Below are positions 37,358-47,092 of a stretch of DNA of 64,000 nt, in pieces. The notes under the pieces are model-generated. The model ran no database searches. It was not told where the DNA came from and saw only the letters and a program-made list of their open reading frames with translations. The DNA comes from Chryseobacterium gambrini (lineage in GTDB: Bacteria; Bacteroidota; Bacteroidia; Flavobacteriales; Weeksellaceae): NCBI RefSeq assembly GCF_900156825.1, contig NZ_FTOV01000018.1, forward strand, positions 1 through 64,000, read 5' to 3'. The number at the start of each line of letters is the position of its first letter. Position 1 is the first letter of the stretch. Position numbers and translations under genes: made by a program.

Positions 37358-39295
37358 TTAATTTCTCAAAACAAATCCTCCGTTTGGCTGAATTTCCACA
37401 CTAAAATTACCTTTTGCATTCACTTTCACTTCTTTTTCCGATGAATTTCCGTGAGCATCGTCGTTGATGAATTTCACCGTTTTTCCGGCAAACACAGGAA
37501 GACTGATTTTCAATTTTTTTACCGTTTTTTCTGCATTAATTCCGGCAACATACCATTGATTCTGATGTCTTCTTGCGATCACGGAATATTTTCCGGGATA
37601 ACCGTCTACAAAAACCGTTTCATCCCAAAGTGTGGGAATTTCCTTCATAAAATCAAGCTGAAATTTTGGGGCATCGTTCAGATTGTTCGGTGTTACTCCA
37701 AACATCTGAACCGGATTCTGAAACAGAACCGCCGTTGCCAACTGAAAACCGTCTGTTGTGTATCTTTTATTTTTGTCTTTGTTGGATTTCGATAAATATT
37801 TATTGAGAAAAGTCCCGCCAAACTCCATACTTCCGACCGTATTTCTGATGAAGGGATGCAGCGAGGCGAAAAAAGCTTCCTGCTTGCGGATGTCTTCGGA
37901 AAAATAGAGCATTTCGGATGCTAAAACAGCTTCGCTTCCGGCATAATTTGGGTACATTACTTCCCAGCCTCTCGGTAATGTTGCTCCGTGAAAAATAATC
38001 TTTAACCCAAAATCATTGGCATCGGAAAGGATGTCTTCATACAGACGCATTGTTTCCTGCTTATCGCCACCGAAAAAATCGACTTTCAGCCCTTGTACAC
38101 CTGCTTCTTTCAGCCATTTCATTTCTTTTTTGCGTTCTATGGAGGAACTCATTTTGTTTCTCGGTCCCATCGGCGCATCATTGGAAGCACCGTTGGAATT
38201 GTACCAAAGCAATACGCCTACATTTTTGGATCTGGCATATTGAATGAGATCTTTCATTCTTTCTTTGCCGATGTTTTTGTCCCAAAGCGCATCGATCAGA
38301 ATGTATTCATACCCCATTTCTGATGCCAAATCGATAAAAAGGCTTTGATCTTCATAATTCATGCTGTTGTCCTGCCACAAAATCCAGCTCCAGGTTGATC
38401 TTCCGAAAGTATATTTCTGTGAGGGTTCATACATTGGTTCCACAACATCAAAAGGAATCGTTGTTTCCACAATCGGTTTTAAAGAATCGCCAATGGTGAT
38501 GGTTCTCCAAGGTGTTTTTCCGGGAAGTGAAATGGATGCTCCTGTACTTCCGAATCCATTGTTTTCAGCCTTATTCGGGTAAGCTATCCGATAAAGATTT
38601 TTTTCTGGGGTTGTATCCAAATGAGAAGCGCAGTAGAGACTGTTTACACCAGTTTCGGACAATAAAATCCATCCATCGTTTCCGACATGAAAAAATCCTG
38701 GAAAAACGTAACCATAATCAGATTTTATTCCTAATTCTGCATCAGCTTTATAACCACTTTCGTAGCTTGGTGCCGTTCTGGCAAAACCTGTCATCGGTTT
38801 CATCATTGGAGAAAGGAAAGTTGTGGTTTGAGCCGGGAATCTGTAACCTGTAGTTTCTGACTGTACGACCGCGCTCAGACGGTCTTTCATAGGCTGAATT
38901 TCATATCTGAAAGCCAGATTGTTATTGCTCAACTGAAATTCAATCCCAATATTAAAGTTATCTGCATTGGTAAAATTGACTATTAAAGTATTTGCCGTAT
39001 AACTGACTTGTGATTTTTTAATTTTTTCGTTGGTATAATTTTTAGAAATTTTATCTTTTTTGTTGTCGACGAATTTCAAATTTTCAGAAAAATCAGATTC
39101 ATTGGTAATTAGACCTAAAGGTGATTTTTCCAACATTATTTTTCCCTGAAAACTAAGATTGTAAAGAGCTTTTCCGTTTTCAGCAAAGACATTTAATTTT
39201 AATTTTCCATCGGGACTTGAGATTTCTGCGACCTGTGCAAAACCTGAAATTCCGGTGAGGAACAACAATATGGATAGGTAGAATATTTTAATCAT
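37358..39295 (-). CDS. GH97 glycosidase, retaining (alpha-galactosidase-type) signature
   Basis: 645-residue exported GH97 enzyme with N-terminal beta-supersandwich, (beta/alpha)8 barrel and C-terminal domain. In the barrel GLKVDFFGGDKQ carries an Asp at the position I associate with the nucleophile of retaining GH97 enzymes, where inverting alpha-glucosidases such as SusB lack it. This favours alpha-galactosidase (or beta-L-arabinopyranosidase-like) rather than starch activity. It begins 2 nt after the GH43/CBM6 gene. An alpha-galactose product would explain galK-galT in the same locus (inference). Confidence 0.88.
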   Translation of the reverse strand: MIKIFYLSILLFLTGISGFAQVAEISSPDGKLKLNVFAENGKALYNLSFQGKIMLEKSPLGLITNESDFSENLKFVDNKKDKISKNYTNEKIKKSQVSYTANTLIVNFTNADNFNIGIEFQLSNNNLAFRYEIQPMKDRLSAVVQSETTGYRFPAQTTTFLSPMMKPMTGFARTAPSYESGYKADAELGIKSDYGYVFPGFFHVGNDGWILLSETGVNSLYCASHLDTTPEKNLYRIAYPNKAENNGFGSTGASISLPGKTPWRTITIGDSLKPIVETTIPFDVVEPMYEPSQKYTFGRSTWSWILWQDNSMNYEDQSLFIDLASEMGYEYILIDALWDKNIGKERMKDLIQYARSKNVGVLLWYNSNGASNDAPMGPRNKMSSSIERKKEMKWLKEAGVQGLKVDFFGGDKQETMRLYEDILSDANDFGLKIIFHGATLPRGWEVMYPNYAGSEAVLASEMLYFSEDIRKQEAFFASLHPFIRNTVGSMEFGGTFLNKYLSKSNKDKNKRYTTDGFQLATAVLFQNPVQMFGVTPNNLNDAPKFQLDFMKEIPTLWDETVFVDGYPGKYSVIARRHQNQWYVAGINAEKTVKKLKISLPVFAGKTVKFINDDAHGNSSEKEVKVNAKGNFSVEIQPNGGFVLRN

Positions 39296-39297
39296 AA

Positions 39298-40665
39298 TCA
39301 GTTATTTTCAAGAAAAGTCCAATAATCGAAAAACATAATATCTTTAGGTACTTTTCCATTAAATACAAAGTACACATCGTGAACGCCGGTAATTTTTTCC
39401 TTCAGTTCTGTTTTCACGGTTTCCCAACGGTCGTCTCCGCCGGTTAAAGGGACTTTTACCGTGGTCACCAATGGTCCGTTAATACCGTCCAGACGAACAT
39501 CCATTGTCACGTCAGTGTTGTGTGTTGTTCCCACTCTTGCTGAAAATGTAGTGGCACCTTTTCTGCCAAAATCCACATTTTTCACACTGGTGTAAGCGCC
39601 GCTTTTTTTTGCTTTGATAAAAACCCCTGCTGCTTTGTTCTGATAAGATTTTACATTTTCAGACCATGCAATTGTTTCCGCCTGATTAAATGAGTAAGGA
39701 TTAATGGCTGCAATGGCTTTGGAAATTCCATTCGTCATTTTGATGGGTACAACCGAACCGTCTTTATTAAAACTGAGTTCCTCCACACTTACGGATCTTG
39801 TAAATCCGCTTCCTCCCGGCAAAGCACCGTTGTGATAAAAGAAATAGGTTTTTCCTCTGAAATCAACAATTCCGGGATGATTGGTGAACGATTTTCCTTC
39901 GGCTGGCATTACAATTCCGCCGTATTTCCATGGTCCTTTTGCGCTTTTGCTTGTGGAGTAGCCTATGAATTCCGGAAGCGGTCCGCCCGGCCAGAAGAGA
40001 TAATACAGATCTTTTCTTTTATATAACCAAGGTCCTTCTTCATATTTCGTCGGTCTTTCAGGATTTTCTTTTCCGTCTCTTTTCCCGAAAGATTCTGCTG
40101 TCATGGGAACTTCAACAATCTCGCCGGAGTAAGAAATCATGTCCTGATTTAGCTTTACATATTTGAGTTTCGGATTTCCCCAGTACATATGCGCCTGTCC
40201 GTCGTCATCAATAAAAACCGTCGGATCGATGTCGCCCCATTCGCTTTGCACAAGAGGTTTTCCAAGCGGATCATGAAACGGCCCGAACGGACTGTCTCCC
40301 ACCGCAACACCAATCGCTCCTTTATTATTGGTTTTAGACCACATCGGAACGTATATAAAAAATTTACCGTTTCTTTCCACGCACTGTGCCGCCCACGCAT
40401 CACGTTTTGCCCAGTCGAAATCGCTGTAGGAAAGAATGGTTCCATAATCGGTCCAGTTCACCATATCGTTGGTGGAATAGACTTTCCAGTCGTTCATCGT
40501 AAACCATGTGGAATCATCTTCATCATGGGTTGTGTAAACGTAAAGCCTGTCGTTGTACACCATCGGAGCCGGATCGGCAGTATAGCTGGTCTGAATAATG
40601 GGATTCTGCGAATATAATATTCCCGAAAAGCCTACCAGACAGAGATTGAGTATTATTTTTTTCAT
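39298..40665 (-). CDS. GH43 arabinoxylan arabinofuranosidase with CBM6-like domain
   Basis: 455-residue exported enzyme (signal peptide ends near LYSQ). The GH43 propeller has base Asp in YTADPAPMVYNDRLY, modulator Asp in GDIDPTVFIDDDG and acid Glu in YEEGPWLYKRKD. The C-terminal 125 residues form a CBM6-type beta-sandwich (GAYTSVKNVDFGRKGATTF through DVYFVFNG). This architecture is typical of arabinoxylan arabinofuranohydrolases. The ATG overlaps the end of a frame-shifted remnant of the upstream esterase gene (40674-40785). Confidence 0.92.
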   Translation of the reverse strand: MKKIILNLCLVGFSGILYSQNPIIQTSYTADPAPMVYNDRLYVYTTHDEDDSTWFTMNDWKVYSTNDMVNWTDYGTILSYSDFDWAKRDAWAAQCVERNGKFFIYVPMWSKTNNKGAIGVAVGDSPFGPFHDPLGKPLVQSEWGDIDPTVFIDDDGQAHMYWGNPKLKYVKLNQDMISYSGEIVEVPMTAESFGKRDGKENPERPTKYEEGPWLYKRKDLYYLFWPGGPLPEFIGYSTSKSAKGPWKYGGIVMPAEGKSFTNHPGIVDFRGKTYFFYHNGALPGGSGFTRSVSVEELSFNKDGSVVPIKMTNGISKAIAAINPYSFNQAETIAWSENVKSYQNKAAGVFIKAKKSGAYTSVKNVDFGRKGATTFSARVGTTHNTDVTMDVRLDGINGPLVTTVKVPLTGGDDRWETVKTELKEKITGVHDVYFVFNGKVPKDIMFFDYWTFLENN

Positions 40666-40673
40666 ATTTTAAT

Positions 40674-40785
40674 GACTTTGGAATAAAAATTTTTAATTCT
40701 GATATCATCATGGGGAACGTCTTTTAAGGCATAAAAATCATCGCCTTCAAAAGGAATATCGATTCGAATAGTAATGAAAACTTCC
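40674..40785 (-). pseudogene. Frame-shifted remnant of the esterase E-set/second domain
   Basis: In the +1 frame relative to the esterase, the DNA just past its stop reads a peptide containing IPFEGDDFYALKDVPHDD and IRIKNFYSKV. This matches the end of the immunoglobulin-like linker that normally joins or precedes CE1 esterase domains in this family (KDVPHG-x-[IV]R-x(3)-YYSK). The linker's middle part, with the usual W-x-IDG and DPAS blocks, is missing. I infer a deletion plus frameshift that fused FHYY to this remnant and removed whatever followed. Confidence 0.6.
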
Positions 40786-41832
40786 GCTTTGAGGATCTGT
40801 TGTACCAATCCAAAAACTATCTGATTCTTTTTTCAGGGCAGCTTTTTTTCCTAAATCGATCTGTACTTTTTGCGCTTCCGGAGCTTTGATTTTAAACATC
40901 ACTCTTTCGTCGGGAAGAATTTTGGGATACTGTGCATTCCTGATATTGGTTGCTTCGGGTTTTCCCAAAACCGTAAAATTACTGAACTGAGATTTATCGA
41001 TAGGCTTAAATAAAAGCTGTGAAAAGATATATAAATCATTTTTCCAGACCTTGAAGTCGTGACCGCCCGGTTCGATGTAAAAAATATGGGGGATTTTATT
41101 TTTTTTGAGATAGTCGCTGGTTCTCTTACTTAAAGGCATCAGTCCGTCTGCATCTCCACAGGAAATAAAAATAAGTTTCAGCTTCAGGGCATCCTGCGGA
41201 TTGGGTAAAAGCTTATCGGGATCTTTGGTGTTGGGCGCTGAAGAAAATGAACCCAACCATGCAAACTTATCCATATTTCCGAAGGCAAAATTCTGTGTTT
41301 GTCCGCCTCCCATTGAAAGCCCTGCCAAAGCCCTGCTTTCTCTGTCTTTTTTAACAGGATATTTTTTTTCTACAAAGGGAATCAGGTCATTCAGCAGATC
41401 TTTTTCGAAGGTTGTAAAGGCTTCTACTTTATCCGGAGCCATAATATTTCCTGTTGCTCTGTCATTCTTCATTGCTCTTCCGTTCGGTAAAACAACAATC
41501 ATCGGCTGCAGTTTTCCCTGTGCGTAGAGATTATCGAGAATAACATTTGGTTTTCCCTGATTGAACCATTCTTTTTCGTCTCCGCCAATACCGTGAAGAA
41601 GATAAAGAACAGGGTATTTATTTCCTTTTTTGAATCCGGGTGGTGTGTAAATCAGTGCTTTTCTAGTCGTTCCTACCGTTTTTGAAACATATTGAACCGT
41701 ATCGATTTTTCCGTGAGAAATTGTAGGATTTTCCACATCAAAACCTTGTGGTGCCTGTTTATCGGAAGTCTGTGCAGAAAAAAGGACTCCGGATAACGTG
41801 AAAGTGACTGTTAATATGATGGATTTGTTCAT
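40747..41832 (-). CDS. CE1 esterase (feruloyl/acetylxylan), C-terminally truncated
   Basis: 361-residue exported alpha/beta-hydrolase. Catalytic Ser in GLSMGGGQ (GxSxG), Asp in SCGDADGLMP and His in EPGGHDFKVWKNDLY are intact, so the catalytic domain (about 40-285) should be active on ferulate or acetate esters of arabinoxylan. The following E-set domain stops abruptly after FWIGTTDPQSGSFHYY; the last seven residues (SNRYSF and preceding) are out of frame with the family. The rest of that domain survives only as the remnant at 40674-40785. Half of an AraR-like site (TTACACTT) lies upstream but the other half is poor. Confidence 0.88.
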   Translation of the reverse strand: MNKSIILTVTFTLSGVLFSAQTSDKQAPQGFDVENPTISHGKIDTVQYVSKTVGTTRKALIYTPPGFKKGNKYPVLYLLHGIGGDEKEWFNQGKPNVILDNLYAQGKLQPMIVVLPNGRAMKNDRATGNIMAPDKVEAFTTFEKDLLNDLIPFVEKKYPVKKDRESRALAGLSMGGGQTQNFAFGNMDKFAWLGSFSSAPNTKDPDKLLPNPQDALKLKLIFISCGDADGLMPLSKRTSDYLKKNKIPHIFYIEPGGHDFKVWKNDLYIFSQLLFKPIDKSQFSNFTVLGKPEATNIRNAQYPKILPDERVMFKIKAPEAQKVQIDLGKKAALKKESDSFWIGTTDPQSGSFHYYSNRYSF

Positions 41833-41924
41833 GATTTTTATTTATAAGTTTTACACTTATTGATTTTGATAAAAAAAATATTCATTCAAATGGATTTGTT
41901 TTTTTAATTTTATCGTCTGTTTTT

Positions 41925-42113
41925 ATTAACAGTTCGCCTCTACGAGGCTTTGTTTTGGTTACGCAAATTTTTTCTATTAACAGAATACTCCTACAGAGCT
42001 CATATTTCTTTTTAAACAGCGAATCTCTCGTAGCCCGGCTTGAACGGAGCTCTTTTTGTGAGGAGAAACGACGAATAAAAAAGCGGGAGTGGAAGACGGA
42101 TAAGCTACCCAAA
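41925..42113. repeat. Family B plus family C composite repeat
   Basis: Family B at 41925-42000 (AACAGTTCGCCTCTACGAGGC; then AATACTCCTACAGAGC) is followed by family C at 42019-42113 (CGTAGCCCGGCTTGAACGGA through GATAAGCTACCC). In the C copy, both CAGC ends have changed together (GCAGCCC to GTAGCCC, GCTGCCC to GCTACCC). The C end abuts the GH43 stop at 42131. Confidence 0.8.
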
Positions 42114-42130
42114 AAATAATCCCACATTCA

Positions 42131-43741
42131 TTACTCTGAAATGGTATTGACTCTGAAAAAATCGACATCTACAAAACCATCCAGATTCCTGGTTGCATAA
42201 TTGAAGATTGCAAACTTGGAACCCATAAAAAACCTTCGGTAATCGAAAATCATTTTGTATCCTTTTTCCATTTCGGTCCAGTTTTTCTGATCGGTACTGT
42301 AATAGAAATCTGCCAGATCTTTTCCGAGGTTGAAATCTGCATCAATTCTAAAATAAATGGTATCGGAATTCAGGGGAATACGCTTTTTCTCTTCTTTTTT
42401 AACGCTTATAACTGACTTGGTTTTATTATCTAAACTGACCGCATCGGCTGAAAAAACAATAAATTTTTCACCACCTTCCATTATGACAGACAAAATGCCT
42501 GAGTCACCGTTGAAAGCACTGAAACCTGCAACATCGCCGTCTTTCATTCCCTTTACATTTAAAGAGACAATGCCGCTGGATTTAGGACCTTCCATTCTCT
42601 GCGTTAAGGTGTTTGGAGCGAGGTACAAATTATCCACTACTCTGCTTGTTTTCAACCTTAGGAAGCCTTTTCTTTCGGATAAAGACCATGCTGAATTGAC
42701 AGGATTATGATTCCACTGCCATTGAATTTTCATTTTTTTGCCGGAAAATTCGTCGCTTTCTATTAAATGATTTTTTGGTTTGAAGGTGGGAAGCGGAATT
42801 TCACCCGTTAAAGGTACTTTTCCGTTGTCGCCCAAAACAGGCCAGTTGTTTTCCCATTTCACGGGAAGCAAAATCGGAACTCTTCCTACTCCATTTCTGT
42901 CCTGAAAGATCATGGAATACCAGTTGCCATTCTTATCGTCAATCAAAGCGCCCTGTCCGGCGTAAGAAAATCCAAGAAAGTTGTCTTCCAAAACAATCTT
43001 TTTTTCGTACGGTCCGGTAACTTTATCGGCTCTGTACACTTCCTGACGGCGTTTTCCGCCTCTTGGCCATGAAATCATCATCATATAATATTTTCCGTCT
43101 TTTTTAATGATCTGGTTGCCTTCCAAAAGTCCAGTTTCTGATTCATCTTTCTGAAAGACTTCTGTTCCGTCCTGATTTCCGATAATGGTTTTAAAATCGG
43201 GACTCAGCTCAAAAACTTTGTTTGAGGTGAATACATACACCCGATCATCATCATCAAACAGCAAAGACGCATCATGAAAATGCCGGGTTCTCGTGATGAG
43301 TTTCCAGTTTCCTTTTTCAGGATTGTCGGTAACATAAAAATAGGATTTGAAAGGTTCGTCGTTCGGGGAAAACAAAACGTAGTATTTTCCTTTGTGATAA
43401 CGGATGGAAGAGGCCCATTGTCCACGTCCGTAAACAGTTCCGTTAAGCAAGTCATATTTAGAATTATCATTCAGTGTATCAAAAACATAGCTCGACATTT
43501 CCCAGTGTACCAAATCTCTGGAATGCATTACCGGAGCTCCCGGCATCAGATGCATGGTCGTGCTTATCAGATAAAAATCGTCACCGTTTCTCGTGATTGA
43601 TAAATCCGGAGCATCCGCCCAAATGATGGGATTGGTAAAGTGCGTTGTTGCCTTTTCAGAATGATTTATCTGGGCCGAAAGTGGATTCAGCCCGATAAAT
43701 CCCAAAAAAGAAACTATATAAAATGGTGTATTAATTTTCAC
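42131..43741 (-). CDS. GH43 beta-xylosidase/arabinofuranosidase with C-terminal beta-sandwich
   Basis: 536-residue exported GH43 enzyme. Base Asp in WADAPDLSITRNGDDFY, modulator Asp in FHDASLLFDDDDRVY, acid Glu in LLEGNQIIKKDGKYYM. The C-terminal 200 residues form a concanavalin-like domain (GH43_C2 type: WQWNHNPVNSAWSLSERKGFLRL). The order matches the GH43 subgroup that includes subfamily 12 arabinofuranosidases; I cannot separate xylosidase from arabinofuranosidase. Family B and C repeats follow the stop codon. Confidence 0.92.
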   Translation of the reverse strand: MKINTPFYIVSFLGFIGLNPLSAQINHSEKATTHFTNPIIWADAPDLSITRNGDDFYLISTTMHLMPGAPVMHSRDLVHWEMSSYVFDTLNDNSKYDLLNGTVYGRGQWASSIRYHKGKYYVLFSPNDEPFKSYFYVTDNPEKGNWKLITRTRHFHDASLLFDDDDRVYVFTSNKVFELSPDFKTIIGNQDGTEVFQKDESETGLLEGNQIIKKDGKYYMMMISWPRGGKRRQEVYRADKVTGPYEKKIVLEDNFLGFSYAGQGALIDDKNGNWYSMIFQDRNGVGRVPILLPVKWENNWPVLGDNGKVPLTGEIPLPTFKPKNHLIESDEFSGKKMKIQWQWNHNPVNSAWSLSERKGFLRLKTSRVVDNLYLAPNTLTQRMEGPKSSGIVSLNVKGMKDGDVAGFSAFNGDSGILSVIMEGGEKFIVFSADAVSLDNKTKSVISVKKEEKKRIPLNSDTIYFRIDADFNLGKDLADFYYSTDQKNWTEMEKGYKMIFDYRRFFMGSKFAIFNYATRNLDGFVDVDFFRVNTISE

Positions 43742-43866
43742 GGTTTTGCTATTTTGGTTTGGTTTTAATCAATCTAAAAAATTCTTTGACAAACTCAGTT
43801 TGACATTACTGATAATCAATCTGTTGTAAATTCGAATTAGCCTTTTTAAAGCCTGTATGATCTTTT

Positions 43867-43930
43867 ATTTTGGCTAAAGCCGAATTGGCTGTTCTTTTTT
43901 GAAAAACGGGCTGAAGTCCGTTCCTATTCA
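43867..43930. repeat. Family D repeat (GGCTAAAGCC type)
   Basis: GGCTAAAGCC followed by AACGGGCTGAAGTCCGTT, two short hairpins separated by about 20 bp, in the gap between two GH43 genes. It is the single copy of this type in the window. Confidence 0.6.
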
Positions 43931-43954
43931 TATTCCGGGTGATTGCTTTTACTA

Positions 43955-45673
43955 TTAATTCGGCACAATATCATTAGACAAAGTGCTGTACAACCCAATC
44001 AGACTGCCTGTAAATCCACTTGCCACATCAGTAGAAAGGATATCTCCCGAAACCGGACCGCCAAGGTTTTTAAAGTTTCTGCCATCCAAAGAATAGCTGA
44101 AGCTGATTTCATCTTTTTCTCCTGTAACCTGAATTTTAATATTTTTTGAAAGTGAAATTTTTTCGCTTGCTAACAGTCTGGATTCCCCTTTTTCTGTTCT
44201 TTCCAAAACAATGTAGAAATCTTTGTCTTTTTTTGTAATTCCGAAAACGTAGTTGAATCTTTCACTCTGGTAGCAAGTGATTCCTGCCAGTTCTTTTTCG
44301 GATTTAGGTTTAAAATCAAGCGTTACGGATGTTTCAAAATCTTCGTGCTGCAATCTGTGGAATAATGCAGAAACAGGAGCTAAAGCTTTGATATTCGTCT
44401 CCATAGGATTCACTTTTACCCCCGCTTTTGTAGTGGTGATAAAATTTTCGCGCGATCCACGCATTGCAATCCAACGGAAATCCAGATTTTTATCGGTTAA
44501 TTTATCATTATAGGTAAAATTTCCGTTCGGGAAAAATCCGTTTTGTCCGGTCTGATTTTTCACCCCTTCCTGCATTTTCAATTTAGGCTTCATCGGAACC
44601 AGACCATTTTGAAATACAGGATATGTTCCGCTCCAGTCAACAGGAAGAATGAAGGTTTCCCTGCCTTTATTGACGCGGTTATTTACATTAGGACGAATAG
44701 CTAAAAATACGCCGTACCATTGCCCATTCGGACCTTCCACCAAATCTGCATGACCTGCCCAATCTACTTTTTCTTTTCTGTCTCTTGGAAAGTATCTTTG
44801 GGTAAGAATTGGATTGTTTTTAGCCGGAACAAACGGACCTTTTGGAGAATCTGCCATAAAAATAACTTCGCTGTGGTTGCCTCCGGTTCCGCCTTCTGCA
44901 CACATCAGGTAATATTTTTCTTTGTATTTGTATAAATGAGGACCTTCGATCCAGATTGGTTTTTGGGAAAGGTCTACTCCTCCGTTCACAATAATTTTGT
45001 CTGAACCTGCGACAACCTGGTCTTTTTCCAGATCGTAATCCCACATTTTAATGACGCGGTGACCTTGATACTGCTCGGTTCCTTTTGGCGGCGCATCGTT
45101 ATGAACGATGTAGGCTTTTCCGTCATCATCAAAGAAAATGGCAGGATCAATCCCGTCAAAATTCAGCTTTTGTACTTCACTCCATCCTTTTGCAGGGTCT
45201 TTGGTTTTCACGACCATATTCCCGACTCCACCTGCAATCTGGGTGGTAATCATATAAAATGTATCGTTGAATTTGTTGTATTTGATATCCGGTGCATAAA
45301 TTCCCTGTGAAACACCGCCTTTTTCTACCTTAAGCTGGGAAGGTCTGTCCAAAACGTGACCGACCTGCTTCCAATTCACCAGATCCTTGGAAGTGAAAAT
45401 AGGAACTCCGGGAAACATTGAGAAAGAAGAGTTTACTAAATAATAGTCATCTCCTTTTTTTGTAATACTTGGATCGGGATAACAGCCCTGAAGAATCGGG
45501 GAGTAAAACTCGTCCGGTTTCAGGGGATTGTCGTTGTATATTTTGTCGTTTCCACGATAGGTAAAATCTGAGAAAGTCTGTGCAGAAAAATGACTTACAG
45601 AAAGCAAAGAGGCAGCAGCCAACAAAGTAAGTTTATTTCTTAAAAAAATCGAATGCATTATTCTCTGTCTCAT
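43955..45673 (-). CDS. GH43 xylosidase with C-terminal beta-sandwich
   Basis: 572-residue exported GH43 enzyme. Base Asp in GCYPDPSITKKGDDYY, modulator Asp in FDGIDPAIFFDDDGK, acid Glu in IWIEGPHLYKYKEKYY. A C-terminal concanavalin-like domain (about 370-565) follows, as in exo-acting beta-xylosidases. The first Met is at 45673; the Met at 45658 (MHSIFLRNKLTLLAAASLL) gives a more typical signal peptide. It is a clear paralogue of the GH43 at 42131 but from a different subgroup. Confidence 0.92.
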   Translation of the reverse strand: MRQRIMHSIFLRNKLTLLAAASLLSVSHFSAQTFSDFTYRGNDKIYNDNPLKPDEFYSPILQGCYPDPSITKKGDDYYLVNSSFSMFPGVPIFTSKDLVNWKQVGHVLDRPSQLKVEKGGVSQGIYAPDIKYNKFNDTFYMITTQIAGGVGNMVVKTKDPAKGWSEVQKLNFDGIDPAIFFDDDGKAYIVHNDAPPKGTEQYQGHRVIKMWDYDLEKDQVVAGSDKIIVNGGVDLSQKPIWIEGPHLYKYKEKYYLMCAEGGTGGNHSEVIFMADSPKGPFVPAKNNPILTQRYFPRDRKEKVDWAGHADLVEGPNGQWYGVFLAIRPNVNNRVNKGRETFILPVDWSGTYPVFQNGLVPMKPKLKMQEGVKNQTGQNGFFPNGNFTYNDKLTDKNLDFRWIAMRGSRENFITTTKAGVKVNPMETNIKALAPVSALFHRLQHEDFETSVTLDFKPKSEKELAGITCYQSERFNYVFGITKKDKDFYIVLERTEKGESRLLASEKISLSKNIKIQVTGEKDEISFSYSLDGRNFKNLGGPVSGDILSTDVASGFTGSLIGLYSTLSNDIVPN

Positions 45674-45801
45674 TATTATATTTTTAGATTATTGTTTAAT
45701 ATGGTATTTATGCTTTTTAATCTTGTCAGAAAAATATTGAATCTGACCTTTTTAAATCTTTCAAAGCTGCATTTTATTCCTCATTAAAAGCAGATGCAAT
45801 T

Positions 45802-47091
45802 TTAATTCTTGTTTAACTCTTCAGTTACAGATTTCCTATTAATCAGTTTTATGATCAGCCATGCGGCAACATAAGAGATTCCTGCAATGAAGAAAATGAT
45901 GTTATATCCTCCATTAATATTTCCTGATTTTTTAAATGTATCCAGAACAACACCAATGAACAGAGGGAAAATGATTCCTGCCGCCGAACCGAGCATTCCG
46001 CCAAATCCGATCACGGAACTTACATGGCTATTGGGTAATCTGTCGCCAACAGTTGTCATCAGATTTGCTCCCCAACCTTGATGCGCAGCGGTTGCAAAAG
46101 CTATAATAACCGTTATTATCCACATATTTTCTACATATTTTGAAAACATTACCGGTACTACCATTAATGCAAACAACAGCATCACGATGCTTCTCGCTCT
46201 TCCGATCGCCCAGCCTTTTTTAATTAAAAAAGATGAAAGATAACCGCCGCCAATGCTTCCGATGGTGGTTCCGCTGTAAATAACGATTAATGGAATAGAA
46301 GGTTTGGTTAAATCCATTTTGAAAACATCGGAAAAATAAGCGGGCAGCCAAAACATGAAGAAATACCAGATGGGGTCTGTCATTATTTTTCCGATGGCAA
46401 ATGACCATGTTACTTTGTATTTCAATAATTCTGACAAGGGAATTTTTTCATGAGACTCAGACTGGGTTTGCTGGTCACTTTTAATGTATTGAAGTTCTTC
46501 CTGACTTAAAAGCTTCGATTTTTCCGGTGTGTAATAGAATTTCCACCAAAGAATAATCCATAATAATCCCAATGCGCCAATCCAGACAAAGGTCTGCTGC
46601 CATCCGTAATGCCCCAGAATAAAAGGAACAAGAACAGGAGCAAGAATTGCCCCGACCGTTGCTCCCGAATTAAAAATTCCTGTTGCTAAAGCTCTCTCTT
46701 TTTTTGGGAACCACTCTGCAACAGATTTTATAGCCGCGGGAAAATTTCCGGCTTCGCTAAGCCCTAAAGCCATTCTTGCTATGATAAATCCTACTGTACT
46801 CTTCACAAAGCCATGTCCTATAGAAGCCAGACTCCATACAATTAAAGAAACCGCATAACCAATTTTAGTTCCCACTCTGTCAATAAAACGTCCCATTGCC
46901 AGATAACCTAATGCATATGTTGCGGTAAAAGCCATCACAATATAGCTGTAATCTTTTTCGTCCCAATGAAATTCGGTTTCTAATGTTGGTTTCAGCAATC
47001 CCATCACCTGACGATCAAGATAATTGATGGTTGTAGCGAGGAAAACCAAAGACAGCATCCACCATCTGAGATTCGTTTTAGGTATCTGCAT
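45802..47091 (-). CDS. exuT: Hexuronate transporter, MFS (ExuT-like)
   Basis: 429-residue major facilitator of the anion:cation symporter (ACS) family. N-terminal INYLDRQVMGLLKPTLE and the GxaxxxR loop (GRFIDRVGTK) after TM2 are typical of ExuT/GarP-type carriers. It starts 1 nt after kdgA and ends the hexuronate operon, so glucuronate (from GH67/GH115) is the likely substrate. Confidence 0.92.
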   Translation of the reverse strand: MQIPKTNLRWWMLSLVFLATTINYLDRQVMGLLKPTLETEFHWDEKDYSYIVMAFTATYALGYLAMGRFIDRVGTKIGYAVSLIVWSLASIGHGFVKSTVGFIIARMALGLSEAGNFPAAIKSVAEWFPKKERALATGIFNSGATVGAILAPVLVPFILGHYGWQQTFVWIGALGLLWIILWWKFYYTPEKSKLLSQEELQYIKSDQQTQSESHEKIPLSELLKYKVTWSFAIGKIMTDPIWYFFMFWLPAYFSDVFKMDLTKPSIPLIVIYSGTTIGSIGGGYLSSFLIKKGWAIGRARSIVMLLFALMVVPVMFSKYVENMWIITVIIAFATAAHQGWGANLMTTVGDRLPNSHVSSVIGFGGMLGSAAGIIFPLFIGVVLDTFKKSGNINGGYNIIFFIAGISYVAAWLIIKLINRKSVTEELNKN

Positions 47092-47092
47092 T

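Noticed and set aside
41840..41858. AraR-like site upstream of the CE1 esterase
   Set aside because: Only the TTACACTT half is good; the left arm matches about 5 of 8 positions.
41882..42168. Two overlapping short frames before the GH43 gene
   Set aside because: Repeat translations in two frames; no family resemblance or conserved start.
45721..45755. Hairpin GTCAGA/TCTGAC after the GH43 at 43955-45673
   Set aside because: Its U-run is on the plus strand where no gene ends, and it lies upstream of that GH43 gene in the transcribed direction; not supported as a terminator of a known unit.
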